64,000 nt of DNA, from contig OX638132.1 of assembly GCA_951804985.1 (NCBI GenBank), positions 14,985,529-15,049,528 of the forward strand, written 5' to 3'. A program made the translations under genes and the position numbers. The stretch is from Dryomyza anilis. Taxonomy: Eukaryota; Arthropoda; Insecta; Diptera; Dryomyzidae. This document shows, piece by piece, positions 10,879-22,931 of the stretch (position 1 is the stretch's first letter; every line of letters starts with the position of its first letter). The notes below the pieces were generated by a model. The model did not search any database, had not been told where the DNA came from, and saw nothing but the letters and a program-made list of their open reading frames with translations.

Positions 10879-11290
10879 TATTTATATAAGAATTTAAAAT
10901 GTAACCGAAAAATGTATGCAATATATCTGTGATTTATATCACAAAAGCTAATATATTTGTTATTACTACATTGATGTAGTTATTTTTTTAACTATGACAT
11001 TTTCTGTACAAAATTGACTGTATTTTTATTGTAAATAATTAAATTTTGTATTATTTAAGCGTCCAAAATATACGCTATAAATGAACCACCAAATTAAAAA
11101 ACCCCTAAATTTTCCATACGATTTCCACTCTCTTCTAACAGAAACTACAATTTAGGAGGTTATTTCATTTATGTTGAGGTTATTTTTCTTGTTTTTAAAG
11201 TATTTGATGTATTGAGAACTATTTGGGTGATCAATTTGGGCATTCTTTCATTTGTTTTGGGCATTGTTTCATTGGAAGTTATTTCATTTT
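10879..11290. other. No recognised feature
   Basis: AT-rich DNA between two mobile elements. Nothing recognised. Confidence 0.5.
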
Positions 11291-12097
11291 TATACCCTAC
11301 ACCTATGAGGTACAGGGTATATTAACTTTGTGCATATATTGTAACGCCCCTTAGCAGGCGTGTTCGGTATGGAAAAGTATATATATATTCTTCATCAGCA
11401 TCACTACCCGAGTGCGTTTAGCCGTGTCCGTCTGTCTGTCCGTCTTGCTGTCTTGCTATCCGAATACAGAATAACTTGAGAAATACTGATCAGAATGCGA
11501 TAAAATTTCGTATTATTATATTTTAGCCAAAAGTAGGAACTGAGTTTGAAAATGAGTCAAATCGGTCAACGGACACGTCCACCTCCCATACAAGTCACTT
11601 TTATATATCTCTTTAGGAACTAATAACTCGAAAAGTGTTCAAGATATTGGTATAAAATTTAAAATGTATTGTTATAATTCACCTAAAAGTATGTGATCCA
11701 AAAATGGACGTGTTACGCCCACTTTTTTTTTCATTATTACCCGGGTTTTCATAGTGAAAATTTGATCCGTAAATTATTAAAATCAAATCTATGAAATGTT
11801 AGCCTTTCAAAATTTTAAATATAGACATTGTCCGCCCAATCATATGTTTCTATTTTTTTTATTAGTTTTTTTTTTCTACTTTTATATAAATTTTTTAATT
11901 TATGGGGATATAAGACGTAAATTTCTGATATGTGAATAATATTCTGAGGGTGGGGAGGTTCAGCATTATTAAAATCTTTAAAATTAAGGTATGCAATTAA
12001 ATATCCCACATTAATATCCCCACCAAAGGTGTAGGGTATTCCATAGTCGGGCCCGACCGACTATAAAAGTCCGCCCCATGTGACCGAACTTACCCAA
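11291..12097 (+). mobile_element. DINE-1-like (HINE) element, copy A
   Basis: It starts TATACCCTACACCTATGAGG. It carries the AGTATATATATATTCTTCAT block and a GTCTGTCCGTCTTGCTGTCT microsatellite. It ends with GGTGTAGGGTATTCC, the hairpin ATAGTCGGGCCCGACCGACTAT and CCGAACTTACCC. This order (sub-terminal inverted repeats, short tandem core, 3' hairpin) is that of the DINE-1/INE-1 family of Helentron-associated elements. Copies B (26673) and C (33999) align along their whole length. Confidence 0.8.
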
Positions 12098-12106
12098 ATC
12101 GTTTTT

Positions 12107-12330
12107 TTATACTTACGTAAGACGTAAATTTCTGATATGTGAATAATATTCGGAGGGTTTATTATAATTAAAAACTTTAAAATTAAGGTATACACATAAT
12201 AATCCCACATTAATATCCCCACCAAAGGTGTAGGGTCGTGCCCGACCGACTATAAAAGACCGTCCCATGTGACCGAACTTACCCATGTGACCGAACTTAC
12301 CCATGTGACCTAACTCTTCCAACTCGTTTA
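12107..12330 (+). mobile_element. Extra 3' end of a DINE-1-like element, tandem to copy A
   Basis: It repeats the last part of copy A (GACGTAAATTTCTGATATGTG... GGTGTAGGGT... CCGACCGACTATAAAAGACC) and ends with three repeats of CCCATGTGACC(G/T)AACT. It looks like a second, 5'-truncated copy joined to the first. Confidence 0.75.
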
Positions 12331-14380
12331 GTTGGGGATTATATTATCAATTTTGGGTATTATCAACGGTTTCAAGTCAAAATATTAAGTTGCCTTGGGA
12401 ATCAATAATATAAACGAATAATATGCCGAGGACGGATTTATATAATTTAAAACAGAATTAAGGACCATTTATTGGCTATGCAGTATGCAAAGTCTGAGGC
12501 CTATACGACGCATATGAGCGAAGATATAAATATTTTAAGTTATAAACTTGATTTATTCGGCTCCTAAAGACGGATTTCTGTGAATTAAAAACGTAATTAA
12601 AAACCATTCAGTGACTGTAAAATATGCCCATGGAGGGACTATATAAAGGAGACAAATATATTAAAATCTGAATGTTTCTTCATTCTGTTAGTTACTGATT
12701 TACGTTGACAAGCTGTATAAAAATGACCACTATATACAAAAAATTTTACTATATTCTATTTTATGCTGACTATGGAACAGCAAAGGACTTGTCCAACAGG
12801 ACATTGGAAATGAAAACCATAAAATTGTTTTGCCTATAACATGATTCCTATTGTTGGCGTCAATGGCAATTTTTGTTATGTTGTTGTTTTTGCTGTACGT
12901 TATGGTCATTCTATATGTATAGGTTATGTTGTAATAAAACCATTGTGCTGATTGTCCTGTTCCTGTTGTGCGTTTAAGTAGAAAACATATAGATAAGCAA
13001 GACACAAAGATAAATTGTCACTAAATGTAGGAAATATAATAAAATGAATTAATTTTATGACAGAGTGCTTTGGTGCAACAAAACAAGTACACTAATAGGA
13101 ACTAATAAAAAAAGGATATATTGACATATTGTTAATGATGAATATACAAAAGAAAAAAAACTTTTTAGTACTAAAAGAATAAATGTAAATTGTCACTAAT
13201 TTCAGACAGTAATAAAAAATTTAGATATTGAAAAAATAATAATGTAAATATGCAAACAATGAAAAATTATATTTTTTATTTATTCAACTCTTTTTTGTGT
13301 GCTTCAGCATTCATTTCATTTAATTTGCAAGGCAAATCCCGTCGACATGACGCAACATCCTGTTGGACATTTCCGTGCCAACACATGTGACACTCATCCG
13401 ATATACATTCTCCCATACTCTTCGCGGGCAGTGTGCCTCCGGTCGCCCCCATGCAAGTGTTGCAATATTGCAGCAACAGGTGGCTCTTACATCTGGCCAG
13501 CACCGTGCTTGAAGGCCTCTTCTGCACAGTGATGACTGACTAAAATCCTGCTACATGTCAATACTGCTGCGAGATAAGCTGTGGTGCAACAAAGCGCAAA
13601 AAATGTTGACACACAACATGTGACATTGAACGCAATTCAATTTGCGCACCATCAGCGCCAACATATTGACAATATCTGCACCCCCTCCCCGAAATATGTT
13701 CTCGAAGTTGCGTCCTTTTTGCAATATTTTGATACACAAGATGGGGTAGCAGATGATGGTGATGTCAAAAAAAAAAAAATCAAAAATCAAGTGGCCGCCA
13801 AAAGTGAGGTCTCTTGATTCTTGATACAGTTGAAAGTTATCATACTTCTTTTTATTTTCGAGAATCGTGAAAAATGATTAAATCTATTGAGAGAGGGGAG
13901 TAAAACTACCACTTTACACATCGAGCTACAATGAGTCGAAATTATTAAAATTTACTACCGAAATTCGAATTCGTATATCTTTCTACCATCAAATGGCAAA
14001 CCTTACTGAAGAGAAATGTCAAAAGAGCGTCAAGAAATATGGCGTCGTTTGCTGTCCCTGTCGCTCTACTTTTGTAGCGTCCCTGTTGAAAAAGCCTAAA
14101 TTAACTAAATCATATAATGAGGAAATTATTGTATAAATGTTTAAATCATTTTGAAACCTTGGACATTATTATGACAATAAATGGTTATCATAGCAATCAT
14201 ATGGGCATTTCCGGGAAAACGTCAACCACGACCCCAAATTCAAAATGCTCAAATCTTTGAAATACCGGTGGATTTGGAATCTTAAATATGTGAATCTCAA
14301 AATCTAAAAAGAAAAATCTATTCCGTTAACGTTGACGTATAAAAAAATATTCATAAAGTTACGTTTCTATACAACTTGTA
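12331..14380. other. No recognised feature; GC-richer island 13280-13800
   Basis: Mostly AT-rich. The 13280-13800 island has ordinary composition and frames open on both strands: 84 codons, cysteine-rich, minus strand 13276-13527; and 77 codons plus strand 13299-13532. I recognise neither product and see no convincing splice context. It may be old single-copy sequence. Confidence 0.4.
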
Positions 14381-14570
14381 AATATAGCAATTTTTCATGT
14401 ACTTTGAGTAACCAAATAAATAGTTTGAAAGAAATACAGATACAAAATATTATTTTTTTTTCACCTTAATTAATGTTTATAAAGTTTAAAAATAAGCATT
14501 GAAATTAAAATATGATTTTTGTATAAGGGTGTCTTATTGTCACGTACGTATCCAAAAAGATGCATTTATT
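14380..14570. repeat. Repeat fragment shared (inverted) with 41195-41300
   Basis: The stretch GATTTTTGTATAAGGGTGT together with the preceding TTTAAAAATAAGCATTGAAA region reappears on the other strand around 41200-41290 (CACCCTTATACAAAAATCAAA, then TTTCAATTATTATTTTTAAG). This is a diverged, unclassified interspersed repeat. Confidence 0.55.
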
Positions 14571-14699
14571 ATCATATTAAACTATCAAAATTTTTTAAAG
14601 AGTTGAATCCTCTGTTTCTAAAGCAGAATTTCTTCGGAATTTTCAAAAATGTAAATATCGATTTTTTAGTAACTCTAGAGTTTTTTTGACAGCTTATTT

Positions 14700-15058
14700 A
14701 AATCTATCCCGTCCCCGTACTTATCGTCACTATCATGCCAAAGAGGTGAATGTGCAATTTTTGACATTTGCATTTTTTCACATTTTTGAATGTAGTTTAT
14801 CCTCAAGTATGCTGTACCAAAATCGCGTGTCATTTTATTGGATATTTCTAGCCACTAAATACAAAACCAAAAGGGCGAATTTAAAAGTTGAAAATCTTGT
14901 TATGCCAAAAGGGCGAATCTTTACCTTTTTTTCGCCATAACTTTTTATTGGTATAAGTTAAAATAGTGGTATAAAGACATTTATTGTTTGTTTTCAATGG
15001 ACCTATCGATCTGCAGCATTAATTAAACATATTTTGCAAACATTAATTTGCCATTTCG
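14700..15058 (+). repeat. ATCGAT-containing repeat, copy 1
   Basis: It matches the 48820-49620 cluster. Shared blocks are TATCGTCACT(A/G)TCATGC, ATGCCAAAAGGGCGAATCTT, CGCCATAACTTTTTATTGG and, at 14931-15056, the block ending CCTATCGATCTGCAGCATTA then TTTTGCAAACATTAATTTGC. The family is unclassified. Confidence 0.65.
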
Positions 15059-15540
15059 ACGCCCCTTACGAAAACTATTATATTAAAATTGGCTTACGAA
15101 ACAAAATTCAAAATAATTACGCTATAATGATATAAAATATGCATTACCATATACTATGTAGGTGACTCAGAAGATTAGTGTGTTGGAATATAAGCCGAAA
15201 CGTCGTTGGTTCAAACACCAGCGAATGCAACATCAAAAAAATAAATAGAAAATATTTTTAAATACCGATGATACGAGCACGTTTTGTGTCGTTCTAATCC
15301 TCATTATTGCTACGGCTTGCCAGATATCACTACAATTTTAATACACTCGCTTCCCAATACCCGAATACAAAAAAATATATGTCGCATAAGTGTGCCATAT
15401 CTCAAACGAAATTTGAACCGAGGTGGAGGTATGATACAACTTTTGAAACGAAAATTTCACCTTCTATTCAACGTGTGAGCCGCGACTTGTATCTAATGTA
15501 TCGTTTTTATCTAATTTTTAATAGAGGAGGTAATTATAAA
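15059..15540. other. No recognised feature
   Basis: AT-rich, with short overlapping plus-strand frames at 15284-15555 that lack recognisable domains. Confidence 0.45.
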
Positions 15541-16650
15541 GATTTTAAGATATGACTTGTGAATGTGCCCCTTACACCAGCAGAAAAGGACACGTTGGAA
15601 CGTTGGAAAAAAAAGTGATTGGCCCGTAAAAAGCAATTTTTTCTAAAGCACATTTACATTTACCATTCCATCTGAATTTGGCTGGACATAGATGTGATCG
15701 GAAATTTATGCTACGAGTTCATTTAAAAATACAATGCCTCTTCATTATTATTGATCAATAATTTTTTATTGAAAAAACAAAATTTCCACATATGGTGAAA
15801 CCATGTTTTCTGACATATTATCGATTGTGTCAAGTGCGGCTTTCAAGAAATCACTAATTTGAAACTTTTTGCTAACTTATAATACAAGAACAATGATTTA
15901 AAGGTATGTCGCATGAATGTGCCCCTAAGATTAAAAATACAAAAAAAAAATACAGTAAATTTTAGGCTAAATTGTACAAAAAATCACAATTTCCTCAAAA
16001 TAACTTTTAAGACATGATTTCAATTTGGTTTGATTCAACTGTTTTTGATACATTATGTTATATTTGATCATCAAAAAATAATTCCTCATCTTAATTTATA
16101 TATAACAGAATCTCTTCCACGGTATGTGCGCTGACAATCCAAAAAATTAAATTTTTGCACCTATAATCGAATGTGTGAGGAGCGGTTTACGAGGAATTGT
16201 TGGTTTAATTTTTTTTATTGAAACGTATTGATATAGCACTGATTTCAAGGTATGTCCCTTGAATGTGCCCCAAGTATCAAAAATTCAGGAGCACTTTAAA
16301 ATTCAAAAGTCGCCTTAAATGTTTAAAAAATCACAATTTATTCAAAATAATGTTTTCGTTAAATACTTAATTATATCTGTGGTCTCAAGCAATAACAATA
16401 TAAGTCATTTTTTACTACTTTTCAGGAGAGCATTTTAAAGGTTTAACTAAATATGATATTAAACTGAATTAAATTGAAATATTATGTCATAAAAAAGTAA
16501 TTTCACTTCACTTTATTAATAAATTTTGAACCAATATAGCGTTACCGACCTCTATCTTTGACGGCATTCATTAAAAGTGAAGCACGAAAACGGATTTATA
16601 TTACATTGGGGCATATAAAGCTTATATTCAAAAGCGCTAAGATGTGCCCA
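15541..16650 (+). repeat. Diverged ~350-bp tandem repeat, three units
   Basis: GAATGTGCCCC recurs at 15561, 15915 and 16261, each preceded by a version of GATTTCAAGGTATGTC. AAAAAATCACAATTTCCTCA (about 15979) is matched by AAAAAATCACAATTTATTCA about 345 bp later. The units are strongly diverged, so the array is old. Confidence 0.6.
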
Positions 16651-16689
16651 CAATTTTTTTTGTGAAATTATCTTAGATATCTTTCTTAA

Positions 16690-16965
16690 TAATTCAAAAA
16701 AAAAAAAATTGTATGCTAGTATTTTTTGAAGTAGAAAGAAATGTTTGTTCCGCCCGGAATTTTTCTGTGATTTATTATGAAAAAATTATAATCTTGGGAA
16801 ACAATGTGTAAACATACAAATAAAGCACATGATTTCAGATAATTTTTTAAATAATTAAAAAAATAATTTCCATATGCACTCCTGTTTTTGTCCCGTCCGG
16901 AAATACAACTATTTACTTTATATAGTTTGAACGACAGTATAGAATTCTCTAATTTTTTGCACATG
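16690..16965 (-). repeat. Repeat fragment shared with 40720-40870
   Basis: On the minus strand, AAATCATGTGCTTTATTTGT and AATAAATCACAGAAAAATTC then CGGGC match 40740-40830 in the same order. Both copies carry GTCCCGTCCGGAA-like words (16890 here; 41040 and 41150 there). The family is unclassified. Confidence 0.6.
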
Positions 16966-16984
16966 TTTAGTCATATTTAAATAC

Positions 16985-18180
16985 TACTTGCAACTACTAC
17001 TTGAAAAATTCTTAATTTCAAGAAATGGATTTTCTTAGTTGTCAAAAAGTAACTAAGTAGAATTGTTCTTAGATTCACCTATTAATTTCTTGGGTATCAA
17101 AAAAGTAACTAAGTAGAATAAGTCTTGTTATTCAGTTATTAATTTCTTAGGTATCAAAAATGTTGTTGCTTTCGTCCCAAAATTTAATGAACACGTGTTC
17201 GTATAGTTGTTGTTTTTTCGATCTTGCTTTGTCGCTATTATGTTTTGTTTTGCTTTGTCCGTCTGTCAGCCCCATCTTTTTGTTCGTGTGTCTGTCTGTC
17301 GATATGTTGAAAGTAACTAAAAGCAATTATTTCGAAGCTAATATAAAATAAAAAAAAATATAGTTGAGTTAATTTATTTGTTTATTTAGAACTTTATTAC
17401 CTATATGCATTTTTGTATAGTAAATTTATTATTATTATTATTATTTAATTTAATCGCTGTATATTATTCTGAAACCGTTTACTTACCTTATACACTTTCT
17501 CCTCTTCTGTTGCGTCTTCTGTTGGTTTTGTATAAACCTTCCGCACGTTACCCATAAGCATTGTATAGTGTATTTAGATAACAATGGAATGAAATCAACT
17601 TGGTATTTATGCAAAATTGAACCCAAATTTATGTTTACGAACTGAAACCATACCAATATTCGTAGGAAAAATAGTTTTTTTTTATTTATATCTTTAACAT
17701 TCATACATACACAGACGCTTGCTTGTCTGGCTGTGCTTTGTTGTTCTATTTGTGAAAACACACATGCAAACATTGTATATCATACCGCTTTTTGATACCT
17801 AAGAAGAAAAAGATTTGCAATGCAGACAAATTGTACTTAGTTACTTTTTTGATACCTAAGAACTTAATGTCTGAATATCTAGAAAAATTTGGCTTAGTTA
17901 CTTTCAACAGACAGACAGTCAGACTAACAAACAGAATGCGACCTCGCAAAACAAAGCATAAAGACAGAGCAATATCGATGAAACAACAACAATACATGAA
18001 CACGTGTTCTTTTTGCGATGAATACAGCAACAATTTTGCGTGTTCTTTATGGTTTTTAATAATCAATAAATTAACTTCTGAAAATCCAGTTGAATAAAGT
18101 TTGTTTACTTTTTTGACAACTAAGTAATTTGCTTTCTTGATATCAAGATGACAAATTCTTGAATTTTAGTAGTATTTTAT
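16985..18180. mobile_element. Large foldback, arms of about 350 bp
   Basis: Blocks of the left arm return inverted and in mirror order in the right arm. TTTCTTAGTTGTCAAAAAGT (17031) pairs with 18105-18130, GAACACGTGTTCG (17189) with 17998-18010, and the GTCTGTC...TTGAAAGTAACTAA segment (17285-17320) with 17878-17925. The centre, about 17350-17830, is unpaired. It resembles a foldback-type or decayed TIR transposon. The open frames inside follow the arms and are not convincing genes. Confidence 0.6.
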
Positions 18181-19349
18181 TGATATTAGTCAAATTCTAC
18201 TATTTTTCTTTCTAACCGAATTCTTCTCGAGTTTTAGAATTTTATTTCCCTCCGTGAATTTTTCAAGAATGCAATAACAATCATATGTTTATTGTAACTT
18301 GGCGGCTTCCTATTAAGTGACTGTTCATTTTAAAAACCTTAAAATAATATGTAAACATTTCTTGCGTATGTCTGCAGACACATAAATCAAACAATAAGCA
18401 CTCTTTATTATTATTTGCCTTAACAAGAGCTACAAAAAAAAAGCCGAAATGAAGAACCCAACCTAGTTATTTATTTAGGCGGTTGGTGGCTCGCTGGCGG
18501 TACTTTGCGCAAATGGCTTATTGAATAAGAACTAAAATACAGTGTACTTGAAACTTTGTAAAATTTGCATAAAATCGACGTTAAAGGTTACATTATGAAA
18601 TGCTTACATTGACTTTGGCATTAAAAGTGGAAGTTAAGTGAATCCTGCTACTGTGAGTCCTGTGCAGGAATATTTAAATTTTAACTGACTGAGTTGGGTT
18701 GGGTTAGGCTGTATGAAACCACCAAGTGGGTCCATGTGAGCCCGACGGCACTTTTTGGTGTGTGTGCCTGGATGCCAAGCATGCTGTATTAATAACATTA
18801 AATCAATTTCAAAGAATCTCATATTTTACTACTCCTACATCAGACCCTCATTAAAAACTCACACATTAAACATGCGTTAAATTAATTTTTTCGCCGCAAA
18901 CAAATTTCGTACAAATAGAGGTTTGTGTATTTTTTTTCTCGCGTTACAATTTTTGAACCATTATTTCAGATTTCTTTAATGGTATCGCATAAATGCTACG
19001 TTTTATGTTACTGAACTGAATACAAAAAATTACGAAAAACCCTCATAAACGCATTAATTATAACATGCTGAGCTGGTACATGGGTTATACGGCAACCCAC
19101 GATTTTTGCTTTTCTGTGTGTGGTATTTTTTTGTAGCCGTCGTTTTGAAAATGTTGATCATGCTGAAAATAGCTGCATGTTTGATTTTTTGCGAGTGAAA
19201 AATACAAAGTAACTTTTTAATCACTAACAGCATTTATATTTACACCCGGAAACCAACTGGGTTTGAATGAATGGCACACATGTTTGTGCATCTAATGAAT
19301 TGTGGATGGCAATTGAATAAGGTCATGTTTACAGAAATTTCGTTCGAAC
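18181..19349. other. No recognised feature
   Basis: AT-rich sequence with a more balanced patch at 18640-18800 containing GGGTTGGGTTAGGCTGTATG and a T/G-rich run. I cannot assign it. Confidence 0.45.
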
Positions 19350-20060
19350 CCCAGACGAAATTTTTAGCAGTGTCGAGGCATTTTACACGAGGCATTTTCG
19401 ACATATTTGAAGCCGTCAAAGGCAGAGTTTGTATCACAAGCTGTTTGTTTTTTGCCCGTTCCCAAAATATGCCGTGAATCTGCTATACACTTCACAAAAT
19501 ATTCCATTTATGTGTGTTTGCCGCAAATATGCCCGAAATGTTGCAGAAAAACTACAGACATTTTTACTCGGAAAATTCAAATATGTCCAGACAAAATTTT
19601 TGACAAGGTCGAGGCAGTTTTAAACGTATTTTCGACATATTTCAAACCGTCCAAGGGCAGAGTTTGTATCGCAAGCTGTTTGTTTTCTGTCCGTTCCCAA
19701 AATATGCCGTGAATCTGCCATTAAAATTCCACAAAATTTGACAACCTGCTATACACTTCCGGAAATATTCCATTTATCTAAGTGTTTGCCGAAAATATGC
19801 CCGAAATGTTGCAGAAAAACTACAGAAGTTTTGAGTCGGGAAATTCTATTTGAAACATTTTTTCGACATATTTCAAACAGACAAAGGCGGAGTTTGTATC
19901 ACAAGCTGTTTATTTTTTGTCCATTCCCAAAATATGTCGTGAATCTGCCATTAAAATTCCACACACTTAACAACCTGCTCTAGACTTCCCAAAATATTCC
20001 ATTTATCTGTGTGTTAGACGGAAATATGCCCGATAAATGCCAGAAATTTTGTTTCGGGAT
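19350..20060 (+). repeat. ~232-bp tandem repeat, three units
   Basis: CGACATATTT(G/C)AA recurs at 19399, 19633 and 19864 (steps 234 and 231), each followed by GGC(A/G)GAGTTTGTATC(A/G)CAAG then CCAAAATATG(C/T)CGTGAATCTG. A single diverged unit occurs at 52785-53045. The several overlapping open frames (up to 101 codons) are readings of the repeat. Confidence 0.8.
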
Positions 20061-20488
20061 TTATCCTCAAAAATGAATTCCCCAAAATTGAAATTAAATT
20101 CAATATATAGGACATTCCATGCTAGAATGGATACTTTCATTACAATTACATAAAATTTCGAAAAAAAATTATTTTTCTTAAAATAAAATTCCGAAAAAAA
20201 AAATTCATTAAATTTTTGATTAAAAAAAAAATTCAAAATAAGATAAGTTTTTTTTTATATATATTTTGTATGAATATAACTTTTAATTAATAACTGAGAA
20301 GTATGTCAAAAAGTGATCGAAAAATAAATATTTTAATTGAAATTTTTTTTGATGAACCGAATTCTTCAATATGATGAACATTTTATGTATTTGTTGTATT
20401 TTGTTGCATTTTATGTATTTTATGTATTTGTTCATTAATATGATGAAACGTATTATTCACATATGTACATTGAAGAACACCTTTTTTT

Positions 20489-20648
20489 GGTCATTCATCA
20501 AATTGATAATGAATTCATAAAATTGATGTTTTGTAATTATCAATATTATGAATCGTTCTGCAATACTATTGTATTGAAGAACGATTCATAATATTGATAA
20601 CTACAAAACATCAATTTTATGAATTCATTATCAATTTGATGAATGACC
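20489..20648. repeat. 71-bp inverted repeat with 18-bp loop (hairpin)
   Basis: Arms 20489-20559 and 20578-20648 are complementary at 70 of 71 positions. The single difference is AATTACAAAAC against AACTACAAAAC. The loop is GCAATACTATTGTATTGA. Such near-perfect arms in otherwise diverged DNA imply a recent foldback or selection for pairing. Confidence 0.9.
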
Positions 20649-21681
20649 ATGGTTTGAAGAACGAAATTCATCAATATGACGATGATTTTTTTAATGTGCA
20701 CATCAGTACCAAATTAAATACGTGACGCTATTCGAAGTTGCAATTCTAATCAGTCTTCCAAATTTAAAACCCTTATCGTAACCTTACTTCATTCGATGCT
20801 TTTTTACATTCTTCTGACTCTCTGCCATTTTTTTGCGCCATTTTCAACAATAAATAGTTTTATGTACAGTGAATCTCAACAAATAAGGATCAGAGTAGAA
20901 ATATGTTAAGGTTATTCTAATTTCATATCCGTCCCTGATCAGGATACAATAAGGTATCCCTAACAAAGGCCAGCTGACATAATCCTAATCAGAGTCGTAA
21001 ATTATGGTTAGTGGAAACACCATGTAAAACGACCTGAAGATATCTGATCTAAAACCGGGAACTTTGTAATTGTATTTTTACTCAGTCATAACCTAACCTA
21101 ACACGATCAATAATTCATTATAATTTACCTAAATTTGACTATATAATCTAAGATTAAATCTTAGACTTTCAGTTCACATTTCAGATTTATTTTCTTGAAT
21201 TAAATTAAAAATTTCTATATGCTAAAATGATATACAAAGTCGTTTAAAATTGTATCCAACTACTCTGCGTGGATGTCATAGTAGTCTCCCACCGGTGATA
21301 TGTGTCAGCTTCACATTGGTCATAACTGCAAAATTCCACACACATTGTGCTGTGATTTAGTACTTTCATTTTCGGCCATGTTAGGTTTGTTACCATATAG
21401 GTATTATTATTTTAATAAATAAATAAAATAAAGTAAAGGATAAAAACTGCTATCACAAATGTAGCCAAAGGACACTCGTTGGGCGGTAAGTAAAGCATGG
21501 ATAAATCCGCTTAACGGTCATGGAAACTTAACAGAGTTTTAGTTGAGTTGTTCGAGAAGTTATTGTGTGTGATGTTTTAAAGACTGCATGCTGTGTATGA
21601 TAAATGCTGATAATTAAATGTTTGCTGTGAGCGAATGAAAAATGTGAAATATGTGTAAAAATAATATTAGCACATAGGTTA
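20649..21681. other. No recognised feature
   Basis: AT-rich DNA with no recognised gene, RNA or terminal repeats. Confidence 0.5.
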
Positions 21682-21894
21682 AGTTTTACAGTAATATTTT
21701 TAAATTAAACGTAGTTTAAAATAGATGTAATTTCGTCTATATGCAACATATCATAAATATTTAAAATGTCAATTTAATTGATTACTAATTGTTTATCTGT
21801 TTGTAAAAATTAAAGACATTCGCCCGTTTTTATTGAGAACTATGAATGTGGAAAAGTTTAAACTAAGTTTAAACTAGCACTTAAAAATTGGACC
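21682..21894. mobile_element. PIF/Harbinger-like MITE (copy 2, decayed)
   Basis: The right end AACTAGCACTTAAAAATTGG then ACC, followed by TTA, resembles the right end of the element at 893-1445. The left end starts AGTTTTACAGTAAT after TTA. The GTTTAAACTAAGTTTAAAC sub-terminal motif is present at 21857. The interior closely follows copy 3 at 53124 (AAAC(G/T)TAGTTTAAA, then AGATGTAATTT(C/T)GTCT). Confidence 0.65.
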
Positions 21895-22243
21895 TTATTT
21901 TTTTTTTATTTGTTGAAATAAATAAATTAAAGCAACTATGTTTTTTTTGCAATTTAAGCAACGCTCAGGGGATGAATTGGGATTCAAGCAATGCATAGTG
22001 TTGATCGTTTAAAAGGATTCTAGGTTATTGGAAGGGAGGAAAGATGGAGTTATGTCTGAGGATGTTTATTTTAAACTTGCCAATGTCAAAGATGTCCAGA
22101 AAACCGCGACGCAGGGACATTATACCACAAACGTATCATGCAACTGAAGCGGGAATTGTCTCTGTAATGCGTGGTTCTGTTGAGAACCGGGTGGACTACG
22201 AAAAGATGTACTTTGTTTGATGATGCCCGAACACACGGCCTGG

Positions 22244-22507
22244 TGGAATCAGACCATGTACTTACCTCGAACATTTACCATTGTAATACCTATAAAACAT
22301 CCTTCGGTTCTTCGGTGACCAAGAGAATCAATGGAGGATGAAATATTGTTGTCCCCTATGCAATATTTCGTACGTTGCTGAATACGGTTCAGGAACTCCA
22401 AAGGGGTTTTTTTAGTCCCCGGCCCAGATCTGCGAATTGTATTCCTTCTTAGGACGAATATAAGTCGGCAGGAATGAAATATGTCTTACACCGTTATAAA
22501 AAAACAT
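22244..22507. repeat. 264-bp exact direct repeat, copy 1
   Basis: Base-by-base comparison with 22932-23195 shows no difference over 264 bp (offset 688). It covers the LINE segment corresponding to KEYNSQIWAG through YYNG. Confidence 0.92.
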
Positions 22508-22931
22508 AGACACTAGGCCACTTCTTTCGACACATCAAATATATATATGATCGTTCCAACGGAGGTCACTTTGAATTGATATGCCCGGAACGTTAAGATT
22601 CCGATTCCACAATCCAGTGTTCTGTGCGATAACAGACAACATTGGTTATTTCTTGCATTAGAATCAACTCTATTTATAAGAACCGACTCGGAGATTATTT
22701 TAAGGTCATTATTGAGTGTGTCATGCATAGTATTTTTTTACTCTCAATCACCAAAGAGTTTGGTCGCTGGTTGAACAAATAGGAATATCAAATGTTACTG
22801 TCATCTGCAAAGGAATGGATTGGGTTCTGTGCAAAAAACAGAAGGTCATTTATAAAAACCAGAAAAATGTACGAGGATAGGATAGGTTCCATGTCCATAT
22901 TGCATGTAAATATAGCAACTGAATAAACTCA

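Noticed and set aside
13276..13527. 84-codon cysteine-rich minus frame in a GC-richer island
   Set aside because: No recognisable family, an equally open frame lies opposite, and no splice or promoter context supports either.
18690..18800. GGGTTGGGTTAGGCTGTATG patch as a SINE or rRNA-like fragment
   Set aside because: It loosely recalls dipteran repeats but no Pol III boxes, tail or duplication could be found.
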